Shown here: in pieces, positions 17,718 through 26,223 of the stretch | Position numbering within the stretch: the first letter of the stretch is position 1 | Layout of the letters: every line of letters begins with the position of its first letter | From: Lysobacter luteus | Lineage (GTDB): Bacteria; Pseudomonadota; Gammaproteobacteria; Xanthomonadales; Xanthomonadaceae | Direction: 5' to 3' | Length of the DNA: 64,000 nucleotides | Assembly (NCBI RefSeq): GCF_907164845.1 | Contig: NZ_OU015430.1 | Coordinates: forward strand, 920,001 to 984,000 | The notes under the pieces: generated by a model | Seen by the model: only the letters and a program-made list of their open reading frames with translations | Told to the model about the DNA's origin: nothing | The model's database searches: none | Made by a program: the position numbers and the translations under genes

Positions 17718-18977
17718 ATGGCCAACATCTTCACCCGCAGCGCCAATGGCGTGATGGACTGGGTCAACGAACGCGCGCCCGCGCTTGCGCCGATGTACCG
17801 CAAGCACATGAGCGAGTACTACGCGCCCAAGAACTTCAACATCTGGTACATCTTCGGCGTGCTGTCGCTGGTGGCTCTGGTCAACCAGATCCTCACCGGT
17901 ATCTTCCTGACGATGCATTTCAAGCCGAGCGCGGCGGAAGCCTTCGCCTCGGTCGAATACATCATGCGCGACGTGGAGTGGGGCTGGCTGATCCGCTACA
18001 TGCACTCCACCGGTGCGTCGCTGTTCTTCGTTGTTGTCTATATCCACATGTTCCGCGGGCTGATGTACGGCTCGTACCGCAAGCCGCGCGAGCTGGTGTG
18101 GGTGCTCGGCATGCTCATCTACCTCGTCCTGATGGCCGAGGCATTCATGGGCTACGTGCTGCCGTGGGGCCAGATGTCCTTCTGGGGCGCCAAGGTCATC
18201 ATCTCGCTGTTCGGTGCCATCCCGGTCATCGGTAACGGGCTGACCGAGTGGATCATGGGCGACTACCTGCCCGGCGACGCGACCCTCAACCGGTTCTTCG
18301 CCCTGCACGTCATCGCCGTGCCGCTGGTGCTGCTGCTGCTGGTGGTCCTGCACCTGGGCGCGCTGCACGAGGTCGGTTCCAACAACCCCGATGGCGTCGA
18401 GATCAAGAAGGGCCCGAAGGGCAACCGCTGGTCGCCGACCGCGCCGACCGACGGCATCCCGTTCCACCCGTACTACACGGTCAAGGACACGGTGTTCGTC
18501 GGCTTCTTCCTGATGCTCGCGGCGTTCATCATCTTCTTCGCGCCGGCATTCGGGGGCTGGTTCCTCGAGCACGACAACTTCACCGAGGCCAACCGCCTGG
18601 TGACGCCCGCGCACATCAAGCCGGTCTGGTACTACACGCCTTACTACGCCATGTTGCGCGTCATCCCCGACAAGCTCGGCGGCGTGATGGTGATGTTCGG
18701 CGCGATCGCCATCCTGTTCGCGGTGCCGTGGCTCGACCGCAGCAAGGTGCATTCGGTGCGCTACCGCGGCTGGATCTCCAAGGCCATGCTGGCGCTGCTC
18801 GCGGTCTGCTTCGTGTGGCTGGGCAAGATCGGCGCCGGCCCGGGTACCGACCCGGTGGAGACGCAGATCGGCCGTGTCCTGACCTTCCTTTACTTCGCCT
18901 TCTTCATCACGATGCCGCTGTGGACCAAGATCGACAAGACCAAGCCGGTGCCGGAACGGGTGACGACGCATGACTAA
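17718..18977 (+). CDS. petB: Cytochrome b of the bc1 complex
   Basis: Core quinol-oxidising subunit, 419 residues, eight transmembrane helices, two b hemes. Heme-ligand helices are visible as MHSTGASLFFVVVYIHMFRG and ALHVIAVPLVLLLLVVLHLGALHE. The Qo-site PEWY motif reads PVWY here (HIKPVWYYTPYYAMLR), a variant also known from other beta- and gammaproteobacteria. The gene starts 3 bases after petA and its end overlaps petC by 8 bases. Confidence 0.98.
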   Translation: MANIFTRSANGVMDWVNERAPALAPMYRKHMSEYYAPKNFNIWYIFGVLSLVALVNQILTGIFLTMHFKPSAAEAFASVEYIMRDVEWGWLIRYMHSTGASLFFVVVYIHMFRGLMYGSYRKPRELVWVLGMLIYLVLMAEAFMGYVLPWGQMSFWGAKVIISLFGAIPVIGNGLTEWIMGDYLPGDATLNRFFALHVIAVPLVLLLLVVLHLGALHEVGSNNPDGVEIKKGPKGNRWSPTAPTDGIPFHPYYTVKDTVFVGFFLMLAAFIIFFAPAFGGWFLEHDNFTEANRLVTPAHIKPVWYYTPYYAMLRVIPDKLGGVMVMFGAIAILFAVPWLDRSKVHSVRYRGWISKAMLALLAVCFVWLGKIGAGPGTDPVETQIGRVLTFLYFAFFITMPLWTKIDKTKPVPERVTTHD

Positions 18978-19731
18978 GTCCAAGCGCTTCCGCAACCGCC
19001 TGTTTGCCCGTTTCACCACCGTCGTCGCCGGCGTGCTGGTGTCGGCCTCGGCGATGGCCGCCACCGGCGGCGACCTGCAGCAGTCCGGCGTTGACCTGGG
19101 CGACCAGGCGTCCCTGCAGCGCGGCGCCCAGCTGTACATGAACTACTGCTCGGGCTGCCACTCGCTCAAGTACCTGCGTTACTCGCGCATTGCCGAGGAC
19201 CTGGGCCTGACCGAAGAGCAGGTCATGGACAACCTGAACTTCACCGGCGCCAAGTTTGGCGAGCAGGTGATGGTCTCGATGCCGGAGGCCAACGCCACCG
19301 AATGGTTCGGCAAGATGCCGCCGGACCTGAGCCTGATCTCGCGCGTGCGCGGCAGCGACTGGATCTACACCTACCTCAAGTCGTTCTACCTGGACGAGTC
19401 GAGCACGCTGGGCTGGAACAACAAGCTGTTCCCGGCGGTGTCGATGCCGAACCCGCTGTGGGAGCTCCAGGGCCTGCAGCACGCGGAGTTCGGCGAGCCT
19501 GACGCAACCGGCGAGCGCCCGGTGACCGGCCTCAAGGTCACCCAGCCCGGCTCGCTTGACCCGCAGGCGTTCGACCAGTCCGTCCGGGACATCACCGCAT
19601 TCCTCGAGTACGCCGGCGAACCGGCCGCCCTCAAGCGCCAGAGCATGGGCGTCTGGGTGATCCTGTTCCTCGCCGCGTTCACGTTCCTCGCCTGGCTGTT
19701 GAAGAAGGAATACTGGCGAGACGTGCACTAG
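18970..19731 (+). CDS. petC: Cytochrome c1 of the bc1 complex
   Basis: Membrane-anchored c-type cytochrome passing electrons from Rieske to soluble or membrane cytochrome c. It has 253 residues with an N-terminal signal (ending ASAMA). The heme site is Cys60-S-G-Cys63-His64 (NYCSGCHSLKYLRYSR). A PPDLSLISRVRGSDWIYTYL segment follows, and FPAVSMPNPLWELQG supplies a candidate Met axial ligand. A C-terminal anchor helix (VILFLAAFTFLAWLLKKEYW) ends the protein. It overlaps petB by 8 bases. Confidence 0.97.
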   Translation: MTKSKRFRNRLFARFTTVVAGVLVSASAMAATGGDLQQSGVDLGDQASLQRGAQLYMNYCSGCHSLKYLRYSRIAEDLGLTEEQVMDNLNFTGAKFGEQVMVSMPEANATEWFGKMPPDLSLISRVRGSDWIYTYLKSFYLDESSTLGWNNKLFPAVSMPNPLWELQGLQHAEFGEPDATGERPVTGLKVTQPGSLDPQAFDQSVRDITAFLEYAGEPAALKRQSMGVWVILFLAAFTFLAWLLKKEYWRDVH

Positions 19732-19748
19732 GCGATCCCGGTGCAACG

Positions 19749-19771
19749 GCCCGCACGCATGTGCGGGCTTT
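19749..19771 (+). terminator. Intrinsic terminator of petABC
   Basis: A perfect 8-bp stem GCCCGCAC / GTGCGGGC with a GCAT loop is followed by TTT. It lies 18 bases after the petC stop. Confidence 0.75.
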
Positions 19772-19892
19772 GCCATGCGGACCCGGTTGTCCCGGTGCCG
19801 TCGGGGCGACCAACTCGAGGCCGTGACGACCGCCCGCGCTGGGTGGGCGGCGTCTTGCGACCGGCGGATTCCGGTTGCTGGAGAGGTCGATG

Positions 19893-20528
19893 ATGGCGGC
19901 GAGTCCACGCATGCGTAATGCCCTTACCCTGTTCTCCTCGAACGATTGCGTCCTTTGCCACCGCGTGCGGCTGGTGCTGGCCGCCAAGGGCGTCACCTAC
20001 GACCTGATCCCGGTCGACCCGCAGAATCCGCCGGAAGACCTGGTCGACCTCAATCCGTACCACTCGGTGCCGACTTTGGTCGAGCGCGACCTGGTGCTGT
20101 ACGCCGCCAGCGTGGTCAGCGAATACCTCGACGAGCGCTATCCGCACCCGCCGCTGATGCCGGTCGACCCGCTGTCGCGTGCCCGACTGCGGCTGGCGAT
20201 GCTGCGGCTCGAGCACGACTGGGTGCCGCAGGTGCAGGCGATCCAGCTGGGCAACAAGGCCCAGGCCGATGCCGGTCGCAAGCGCCTGAAGGAACTGCTC
20301 ACCGCCTCGGTGCCGCTGTTCAAGGCGTTCAAGTTCTTCCTCAACACCGAAATGAGCCTGGCCGACTGCGCCATGGCGCCCATCGTGTGGCGCCTGCCGG
20401 CACTGGGCGTACCGCTGCCCAAGGACGGCAAGGCGATCGAGGATTACGGCAACCGGATCTTCCGGAACCCCGGCTTTACCCGCAGCCTGACCGAGCAGGA
20501 GCGCCGCCTCCGCGAGCTGCCCGCGTAG
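19893..20528 (+). CDS. sspA: Stringent starvation protein A (GST-fold)
   Basis: RNA-polymerase-associated protein with a glutathione-S-transferase-like fold, 211 residues. The N-terminal thioredoxin-like domain reads LTLFSSNDCVLCHRVRLVLAAKGVTYDLIPVDP, with NPYHSVPTLVERDLVLYAASVVSEYLDERYPHPPL. A helical C-terminal domain follows. Two adjacent ATGs exist (19890 and 19893); the second sits about 6 bases after the GGAGAGG ribosome-binding site and is preferred. sspB follows 71 bases downstream, the usual pairing, and petABC lies just upstream. Confidence 0.95.
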   Translation: MAASPRMRNALTLFSSNDCVLCHRVRLVLAAKGVTYDLIPVDPQNPPEDLVDLNPYHSVPTLVERDLVLYAASVVSEYLDERYPHPPLMPVDPLSRARLRLAMLRLEHDWVPQVQAIQLGNKAQADAGRKRLKELLTASVPLFKAFKFFLNTEMSLADCAMAPIVWRLPALGVPLPKDGKAIEDYGNRIFRNPGFTRSLTEQERRLRELPA

Positions 20529-20599
20529 GGCCTCGGGGTGGGCCGCGGTCCCGGCTCGGAAGCCGTCGCGCACGCGCGCGACTGCACTAGACTGCACGC

Positions 20600-21112
20600 A
20601 TGAATGACAGCGCCACCCCGATGACCAGCCATCGCCCGTACCTGCTGCGGGCGCTGTACGAATGGATCGCCGACAACGACATGACCCCGCACCTGCTGGT
20701 CGATGCGACCCGGCCGAGCGTGCAGGTGCCGGCGCACGCGGTGAATGACGGCCGGATCGTGTTGAACATCGCCGAGCGCGCCGTGTCCGGCCTGCAGATG
20801 GACAACGAGCTGATCCGCTTCAGCGCCCGGTTCGGCGGCGTCAGCCAGTCGATCTCGGTGCCGGTGGGTGCAGTGCTGGCGATCTATGCACGCGAAACCG
20901 GGCAGGGCATGGCGTTGCCTGAAGAGGCCGAGGACGGTGACGGTCGCCATTCCGTCCAGGACGAGGGTGCCCGGCCGATCCTGAGCGCGGTCCCAAGCGA
21001 GCCAGGCGACCCGCAGTCCCCAGCGCAGGATCCTGACGTTGATGGCCCGGACGATCCGGACAGCGGAGGCCCCGGCCCGCGCCGCGGCTCGCACCTGCGC
21101 GTGGTGAAGTAG
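20600..21112 (+). CDS. sspB: ClpXP protease specificity-enhancing factor SspB
   Basis: Adaptor that delivers ssrA-tagged proteins to ClpXP. It has 170 residues. The folded substrate-binding domain (about 10-105) shows RPYLLRALYEWIADNDMTPHLLVDA, GRIVLNIAERAVSGLQMDNELIRFSARFGG and the SVPVGAVLAIYARETGQGM end. A long acidic, Pro/Asp/Gly-rich disordered linker follows, ending in a short basic-hydrophobic tail (RGSHLRVVK). That tail is the ClpX-docking peptide in characterised SspB. Confidence 0.96.
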   Translation: MNDSATPMTSHRPYLLRALYEWIADNDMTPHLLVDATRPSVQVPAHAVNDGRIVLNIAERAVSGLQMDNELIRFSARFGGVSQSISVPVGAVLAIYARETGQGMALPEEAEDGDGRHSVQDEGARPILSAVPSEPGDPQSPAQDPDVDGPDDPDSGGPGPRRGSHLRVVK

Positions 21113-21131
21113 CCCGCGCGCCAGCGCGACC

Positions 21132-21455
21132 CTACTGCAGGCGCGCCGGTTGCGGCGCCAGCGGCCCGGTGAAGGACACGAGACGGTCCCCGCGCAGCAC
21201 CAGCCGGCCGGCATGGCGGTCTTCACCGTTGCGGGAATAGTCGAAGCGGAACGTGCGCTCCCAGCCGAGCCAGCCGCTGTCCAGCCGGCACAGTTTCAGC
21301 CCGATCGCATGCACGCTCTCGTCGAGCCACTGAACGCCGGCGGCACGGCATGCGTCGCGGCCGACTGCTTCGGCCCGCTCGGCCGCGGCCCGGCCGGCAC
21401 TCCAGAACCCGAACGCGGCGGCACCGGCAATCATCAACAGCAGGAGCGTCGGCAT
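21132..21455 (-). CDS. DUF3301 domain protein, membrane-anchored
   Basis: 107-residue protein with one N-terminal membrane helix (PTLLLLMIAGAAAFGFWSAG). A small soluble domain follows, with RDACRAAGVQWLDESVHAIGLKL and WLGWERTFRFDYSRNGEDRHAGRLVLRG, typical of DUF3301. Function unknown. It starts 4 bases after nadC ends, on the same strand, so it is probably co-transcribed. Confidence 0.85.
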   Translation of the reverse strand: MPTLLLLMIAGAAAFGFWSAGRAAAERAEAVGRDACRAAGVQWLDESVHAIGLKLCRLDSGWLGWERTFRFDYSRNGEDRHAGRLVLRGDRLVSFTGPLAPQPARLQ

Positions 21456-21459
21456 CGGC

Positions 21460-22326
21460 TCAGGGTCCGGTCGGCGGCGGGCCGAGCTTGAGGGACAGGT
21501 CGATCGCGCGGATGTGCTTGGTCAGGCCGCCGATCGAGATGAAGTCGACCCCGTCGGCAGCAATCGCGCGCAGGCCGGGCAGGTCGACACCGCCGGACAC
21601 CTCGAGCGGGACCGGGCGCGGATGGGCAGCCACTACCGCCACGGCCTCGCGTCGCGTCGCCGCATCGAAATCATCAATCAGGATGCGGTCGCAACCGACG
21701 GCCAGCGCTTCGCGCAGCTGGTCGAGCGTCTCGACCTCGACGATCAGCGGCAGGCCGGGCTGGGCGGCGCGCGCCGCTCGGATCGCCGCGGTGAGCGACC
21801 CCGCTGCGCGGACGTGGTTTTCCTTCAGCATCACCGCGTCGTAGAGGCCCATGCGGTGGTTGCAGCCGCCACCGACGCGGACCGCGTACTTCTGGGCCTG
21901 GCGCAGGCCGGGGATGGTCTTGCGGGTATCGAGGATCCGCGCGCCGGTGCCGTCCACGGCGGCGACGTGTTCGGCCGTGGTGGTGGCGGTGGCGGACAGG
22001 GTCTGCATGAAGTTCAGCGACGCGCGCTCAGCGCTGACCAAGGCGCGGGTCCGTCCCTCGAGGGTGGCGAGCACGGTGCCGGCGGCGACTTGCGTGCCCT
22101 CTTCGACGCGCCAATCGATGCGCACGTCTGGGTCGAGTGCACGGTGGCAGGCGTCGAACCACGGCCGGCCACAGACCACGGCGTCCTCCTTGCAAAGCAG
22201 GTAGGCGCAGTCCGGCCCGTCGGCCAGCAGGGCGGCGGTGACGTCGCCGGTGCCAATGTCCTCGGCCAGCGCGGCGGCCACGTCGGCGGCAACCGCCTCC
22301 CCGGGGATCGCGAAAGCGGCCGTCAT
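21460..22326 (-). CDS. nadC: Nicotinate-nucleotide pyrophosphorylase (carboxylating)
   Basis: Quinolinate phosphoribosyltransferase of de novo NAD synthesis, 288 residues. Signatures include EDIGTGDVTAALL, ERASLNFMQTLSATATTT, ILDTRKTIPGLRQAQKYAVRVGGGCNHRMGLYDAVMLKENH with the substrate-binding Arg/Lys/His set, and the C-terminal LEVSGGVDLPGLRAIAADGVDFISIGGLTKH. The start ATG at 22326 overlaps the stop of the upstream Trm112-like gene (ATGA). Longer frames upstream lack similarity. Confidence 0.97.
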   Translation of the reverse strand: MTAAFAIPGEAVAADVAAALAEDIGTGDVTAALLADGPDCAYLLCKEDAVVCGRPWFDACHRALDPDVRIDWRVEEGTQVAAGTVLATLEGRTRALVSAERASLNFMQTLSATATTTAEHVAAVDGTGARILDTRKTIPGLRQAQKYAVRVGGGCNHRMGLYDAVMLKENHVRAAGSLTAAIRAARAAQPGLPLIVEVETLDQLREALAVGCDRILIDDFDAATRREAVAVVAAHPRPVPLEVSGGVDLPGLRAIAADGVDFISIGGLTKHIRAIDLSLKLGPPPTGP

Positions 22327-22592
22327 GCGGCGGGGAACCCGTCGACCCCGGTGGTCACGATGGCCTCCTCGGCGAGCAGCACCGGGATACCGTCGTCGAC
22401 CCGGTAGACGCGCTTGCGGTCCCGGGTGACCAGCGCCTCGCGCACCGCGGTCGCCTGGGGGCTGCCGTCCCCGCGGACGACGCTGCCGCCGGCAATGGCC
22501 TGGTTGAGCGCCTCCAGCCCCCGGCTGTCGAGCAGCGCCACGGGCTGGCGGGTGGCGGGGCAGACGAGCAGGTCGAGCAATTTGCGGTCCAC
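22323..22592 (-). CDS. Trm112/UPF0434-like small protein
   Basis: 89-residue protein resembling the YcaR/UPF0434 family: DRKLLDLLVCPATRQPVALLDSRG at the start and DDGIPVLLAEEAI near the end. A GTG start at 22592 is supported by AAGGAG 8 bases upstream; no in-frame ATG fits. Only the first cysteine of the usual zinc ribbon is present (CPAT instead of CPxC), and an extra segment of about 25 residues lies between the halves, so zinc binding is unlikely. Its stop overlaps the nadC start. Confidence 0.82.
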   Translation of the reverse strand: MDRKLLDLLVCPATRQPVALLDSRGLEALNQAIAGGSVVRGDGSPQATAVREALVTRDRKRVYRVDDGIPVLLAEEAIVTTGVDGFPAA

Positions 22593-22667
22593 GTGGGTGG
22601 CTCCTTGCGTGGCGGTGAAGCACCGGCGGAAGGTCGGTAGAATACCGTTTTGCCGCAGGCCTGGACC

Positions 22668-23171
22668 ATGACAGACACCGCGCACGCGCCGCTCGTCGGC
22701 CTCGTGATGGGCTCCCGCTCGGACTGGGAGACGATGCAGCACGCGGCCGCGAGGCTGGAGGCGATGGGGGTGCCGCACGAGGTCCGCGTGGTTTCGGCCC
22801 ACCGCACGCCCGACGTGCTTTTCGACTACGCCGCCAGCGCGGCCGGGCGGGGCTTGCGCGCGATCATCGCCGGGGCCGGCGGCGCCGCCCACCTTCCGGG
22901 GATGCTGGCAGCCAAGACCGCGGTGCCGGTGCTGGGCGTGCCAGTGCAGTCCAAGGCGCTCAACGGGATGGATTCGCTGCTGTCGATCGTGCAGATGCCG
23001 GCCGGCGTGCCGGTGGCGACGTTCGCCATCGGACAGGCGGGTGCGGCGAACGCAGCGCTGTTCGCGGCCGCGATGCTCGCCCCCGAATACCCCGCGGTTC
23101 GTGACGCGCTCGACGCCTTCCGCATCCGGCAAACCGAAGACGTGGCCGACAACGATGATCCCCGCAAGTGA
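22668..23171 (+). CDS. purE: N5-carboxyaminoimidazole ribonucleotide mutase
   Basis: Purine synthesis enzyme converting N5-CAIR to CAIR, class I PurE, 167 residues. Motifs are [10 protein letters not shown] near the N-terminus, [15 protein letters not shown] with the active-site His, [17 protein letters not shown], and [35 protein letters not shown] 22668 gives the family-typical N-terminus (an upstream TTG at 22650 is disfavoured). purK follows after 10 bases. Confidence 0.97.
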   Translation: MTDTAHAPLVGLVMGSRSDWETMQHAAARLEAMGVPHEVRVVSAHRTPDVLFDYAASAAGRGLRAIIAGAGGAAHLPGMLAAKTAVPVLGVPVQSKALNGMDSLLSIVQMPAGVPVATFAIGQAGAANAALFAAAMLAPEYPAVRDALDAFRIRQTEDVADNDDPRK

Positions 23172-23181
23172 CGCGCGCACG

Positions 23182-24336
23182 ATGAGCACCGTAGGCATCC
23201 TCGGCGGCGGCCAGTTGGCCCGCATGCTCGCGCTGGAAGGTGCGCCGCTGGGCGTGCGCTTCCTGGTGATGGACGCGGTTGCGGACGCCTGCGCGGGGCA
23301 ATTCGCCCCAATGGTGGTGGGCGACTACACCGACCAGGCCGCGCTTGCCGAGTTCGCTTCGCGTATCGACGTGGCCACTTTCGACTTCGAGAACGTGCCC
23401 GCCGAGTCCGCCCGCTGGCTGACCGAGCGGGTCGCGGTCTACCCCAATCCGCGCGCGCTGGGCACCGCCCAGGACCGTTTGGCCGAAAAGACCCTGTTCC
23501 GGGAACTCGGTATTCCGGTGCCGCCGTTCGCCACGATCGACACCCGTGCGCAACTTGATGCCGCGATCGCCGACGTGGGCACGCCGTGCATCCTCAAGAC
23601 CCGTCGGCTCGGCTATGACGGCAAGGGCCAGTTCCGGATCCGTTCGTCGGCCGACGCCGACGCCGCGTGGGACGCACTGGGTGTGCAGGCCGACAAGGTC
23701 GGGTTGATCCTCGAAGGTTTCGTCGCGTTCCAGCGCGAACTGTCCGTCGTGGCCGTGCGCGGACGCGACGGCGAGTTCCGTACCTGGCCGTTGACCGAGA
23801 ACTGGCACGTCGACGGCGTGCTTTCGGCGAGCATCGCGCCGGCGGTCGTTCCGCAGGCACTGGCGGACACGGCATGCGCCTACGCCCGGCAACTGGCGGA
23901 GGCACTCGATTACGTGGGTGTGTTCGCGCTGGAGCTGTTCTGCCGGGACGGCGAGTTGCTCGCCAACGAGCTGGCGCCACGCGTGCACAACTCCGGGCAC
24001 TGGACGATCGAGGGCGCCGAGACCAGTCAGTTCCAGAACCATCTGCGCGCCGTGCTCGGCCTGCCCCTGGGCTCCACCCGGATGGTGGGCCACGCCTGCA
24101 TGTTGAACTGGATCGGAGCGATGCCCGATGCCGCGCCGGTGCTGGCCGAACCGGGTGGCCACTGGCACGACTACGGCAAGGAACCCCGCGAAGGCCGCAA
24201 GGTTGGCCACGCGACGCTGCGTGCCGAGTCGGTTGACGCCTTGTCCATCGCCTTGGAGCGGGTCGGAAGTGCGCTCGGCCGCGAAGCGCAGGTCGCGCCG
24301 GTCATCACGCGCCTGCAGGACGCGATACCCGCCTAG
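23182..24336 (+). CDS. purK: 5-(carboxyamino)imidazole ribonucleotide synthase
   Basis: ATP-grasp enzyme making N5-CAIR from AIR, ATP and bicarbonate; it supplies PurE. It has 384 residues. The N-terminal VGILGGGQLARMLALEGAPLG preATP-grasp signature is followed by the ATP-grasp core (TRRLGYDGKGQFRIRS, EGFVAFQRELSVVAVRG, ALELFCRDGELLANELAPRVHNSGHWTIEG). The start at MSTVGILGGG (23182) is favoured over an in-frame ATG at 23155 inside purE. Confidence 0.97.
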   Translation: MSTVGILGGGQLARMLALEGAPLGVRFLVMDAVADACAGQFAPMVVGDYTDQAALAEFASRIDVATFDFENVPAESARWLTERVAVYPNPRALGTAQDRLAEKTLFRELGIPVPPFATIDTRAQLDAAIADVGTPCILKTRRLGYDGKGQFRIRSSADADAAWDALGVQADKVGLILEGFVAFQRELSVVAVRGRDGEFRTWPLTENWHVDGVLSASIAPAVVPQALADTACAYARQLAEALDYVGVFALELFCRDGELLANELAPRVHNSGHWTIEGAETSQFQNHLRAVLGLPLGSTRMVGHACMLNWIGAMPDAAPVLAEPGGHWHDYGKEPREGRKVGHATLRAESVDALSIALERVGSALGREAQVAPVITRLQDAIPA

Positions 24337-24354
24337 ACGGGACCTGCACAACGG

Positions 24355-24383
24355 AAAACGGCCGGGTCGCCCCGGCCGTTTCG
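24355..24383. terminator. Bidirectional terminator between purK and sodB
   Basis: A 9-bp GC-rich stem, ACGGCCGGG (24358-24366) with CCCGGCCGT (24371-24379), has a 4-base loop. It is flanked by A4 on the left and T3 on the right, so it can stop transcripts of both converging genes. The same stem sequence recurs at 30213 and 42332. Confidence 0.8.
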
Positions 24384-24404
24384 TATCAGTCAACGCGGCT
24401 GCGA

Positions 24405-24983
24405 TCACTTCATGTTCGAAGCGACGAACTCCCAGTTGACCAGGTTCCAGAACGACTCGACGTACTTCGGACGCGCGTTGCGGTAGTCGATGTAGTACGC
24501 GTGCTCCCAGACGTCGCAGGTCAGCAGCGGGGTGTCCTCGCCGGTCAGCGGGGTGTTGGCGTTGGAGGTGCTGACCAGGGCCACGGTGCCGTCGGGACGC
24601 TGAACCAGCCACGCCCAGCCCGAGCCGAAGGTCTTGATCGCGGTTTCGCTGAACTGCTCCTTGAACTTCGCGAAATCCCCGAACGCCTTGGTGATGGCGC
24701 CGGCGACCTTACCGGTCGGCTCGCCGCCGCCATTGGGCGACATGCAGTTCCAGAAGAAGGTGTGGTTCCAGACCTGCGCAGCGTTGTTGAACATCCCGCC
24801 CTGCGACTTGCGGATGATCTCCACCAGGTCCATGTCGGCGAACTCGGTGCCCTCGATCATCTTGTTGAGGTTGTCGACGTAGGCCTTGTGGTGCTTGCCG
24901 TGGTGGTAGTCGAGCGTCTCGGCGGAGATGTGCGGCTCGAGCGCGGCGCGGTCGTAGGGCAGGGGAGGCAGTTCAATGGCCAT
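24405..24983 (-). CDS. sodB: Superoxide dismutase, Fe type
   Basis: Cytosolic superoxide dismutase of 192 residues. Metal ligands are visible: a His in [12 protein letters not shown], the His in [16 protein letters not shown], and Asp/His in [21 protein letters not shown]. The FFWNCM and GSGWAWLVQ contexts are closer to the Fe/cambialistic than the Mn-specific group. Strong AAGGAG lies 8 bases before the ATG at 24983. It is convergent with purK. Confidence 0.96.
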   Translation of the reverse strand: MAIELPPLPYDRAALEPHISAETLDYHHGKHHKAYVDNLNKMIEGTEFADMDLVEIIRKSQGGMFNNAAQVWNHTFFWNCMSPNGGGEPTGKVAGAITKAFGDFAKFKEQFSETAIKTFGSGWAWLVQRPDGTVALVSTSNANTPLTGEDTPLLTCDVWEHAYYIDYRNARPKYVESFWNLVNWEFVASNMK

Positions 24984-25141
24984 GGGCGGACTCCTTGTTG
25001 AGGCTGGCGGTGCCGGCCGGACCCGCGCAAGCGTCTGGCGATCGCGTGGGCCGGTCCGGCGGCTTACAATCCCCATTCTATCCCCACGCCTTGTTGGCTG
25101 GCCGCGAACGGCTGGTACAGCGCATCCCAGGAGCTACTCCA

Positions 25142-25462
25142 ATGTCCGTGATTGAGCGGATCCAGGCCGAGGTCGAAGGCCACCCGATCGTGTTGTTCAT
25201 GAAGGGGAACGCCCAGTTTCCGATGTGCGGCTTCTCCAGCCGCGCAGTGCAGGCGCTGCAGACCGCCGGTGCCACGTCCCTGCACACCGTCAACGTGCTG
25301 GAAGACCCGGAGATCCGCGCCAACCTGCCGCGTTTTTCCAACTGGCCGACGTTTCCGCAATTGTTTATCCACGGCGAGCTGATCGGGGGCTGCGACATCA
25401 CCATGGAGCTGTTCGAGTCGGGCGAACTTGCCCGCATGATCAGCGAAACCCAGAGCCAGTGA
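25142..25462 (+). CDS. grxD: Monothiol glutaredoxin (Grx4 type)
   Basis: CGFS-type glutaredoxin of 106 residues that carries and transfers 2Fe-2S clusters. Visible features are IVLFMKGNAQFPMCGFSSRAVQAL with the single active-site Cys in CGFS, NWPTFPQLFIHGELIGGCDIT with the cis-Pro, and a C-terminal ELFESGELARMI helix. Its TGA overlaps the GTG start of the next gene (GTGA). Confidence 0.97.
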   Translation: MSVIERIQAEVEGHPIVLFMKGNAQFPMCGFSSRAVQALQTAGATSLHTVNVLEDPEIRANLPRFSNWPTFPQLFIHGELIGGCDITMELFESGELARMISETQSQ

Positions 25463-26208
25463 CGCCCGGATCCAACGGCGCCGGTGCAGCCCTGGAGGGG
25501 CGCGTCGTGCTGGTCAGCGGCGCCGCCGGTGGGCTCGGCTCGGCCGCTGCACGGGCCTGCGCGCGGGCCGGAGCGACGGTGGTGCTGCTCGGGCGCAAGG
25601 TGCCGCGGCTCAACCGCGTGTACGACGCGGTGGCGGCTGACGGGCCGGAGCCGATGCTGTACCCGCTGGACCTGGAGGGCGCCGGCCCCGACGACTACGC
25701 CGAACTGGCCACGCGCCTGGAGGCCGAGCTGGGCCGCCTCGATGGCATGCTCCACTGCGCGGCCGAGTTCCGCGGCCTGACCCCGCTGTTGCAGACCGAC
25801 CCGGCCGCGTTCGCGCGCGCGATCCACGTCAACCTGACGGCGCCGTGGTGGCTGAGCCAGGCCTGCCTGCCGCTGCTGTCGCGCAGTTCCGACGCCGCGC
25901 TGGTGTTCGTGCTGGACGACACGGCACGGGTAGGCAAGGCCAACTGGGGCGGCTATGGCGTTGCCCACCACGGGCTCGCCGGACTGGTGGGGATGCTCCA
26001 TGCCGAGTTGGCCAACTCGACGGTGCGGGTGTCGGGGCTGCGACCGGGTCCGATGCGGACCGGCCTGCGCGCCCGTGCCTACGTGGAGCAGAACGACCGC
26101 GTTGCCCGCGATCCGGCCGCGGCCGCGCAGGCCTGCGTGACCCTGCTGTCGGCCGCCGGGGCCGGGCATCGTGGCCAGGTGTGGTCACCCGCCGGGTCGG
26201 CGGACTGA
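25459..26208 (+). CDS. YciK-like short-chain dehydrogenase, catalytic residues missing
   Basis: 249-residue SDR-fold protein aligning with YciK: VVLVSGAAGGLGSAAARACARAGATVVLLGRK (cofactor loop), then LDGMLHCAAEFRG, HVNLTAPWWLSQACLPLL and RVSGLRPGPMRTGLRARAF-like segments. In the catalytic region E. coli YciK (from memory) reads SSSVGRQGRANWGAYAVSK, whereas this protein reads LDDTARVGKANWGGYGVAH. The Tyr is kept, but the catalytic Ser and Lys are replaced (Asp and His). It may bind NAD(P) without SDR catalysis. The GTG start at 25459 overlaps the grxD stop; no ATG fits. Confidence 0.85.
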   Translation: MTPGSNGAGAALEGRVVLVSGAAGGLGSAAARACARAGATVVLLGRKVPRLNRVYDAVAADGPEPMLYPLDLEGAGPDDYAELATRLEAELGRLDGMLHCAAEFRGLTPLLQTDPAAFARAIHVNLTAPWWLSQACLPLLSRSSDAALVFVLDDTARVGKANWGGYGVAHHGLAGLVGMLHAELANSTVRVSGLRPGPMRTGLRARAYVEQNDRVARDPAAAAQACVTLLSAAGAGHRGQVWSPAGSAD

Positions 26209-26223
26209 ATGGAAGGCACTGGA

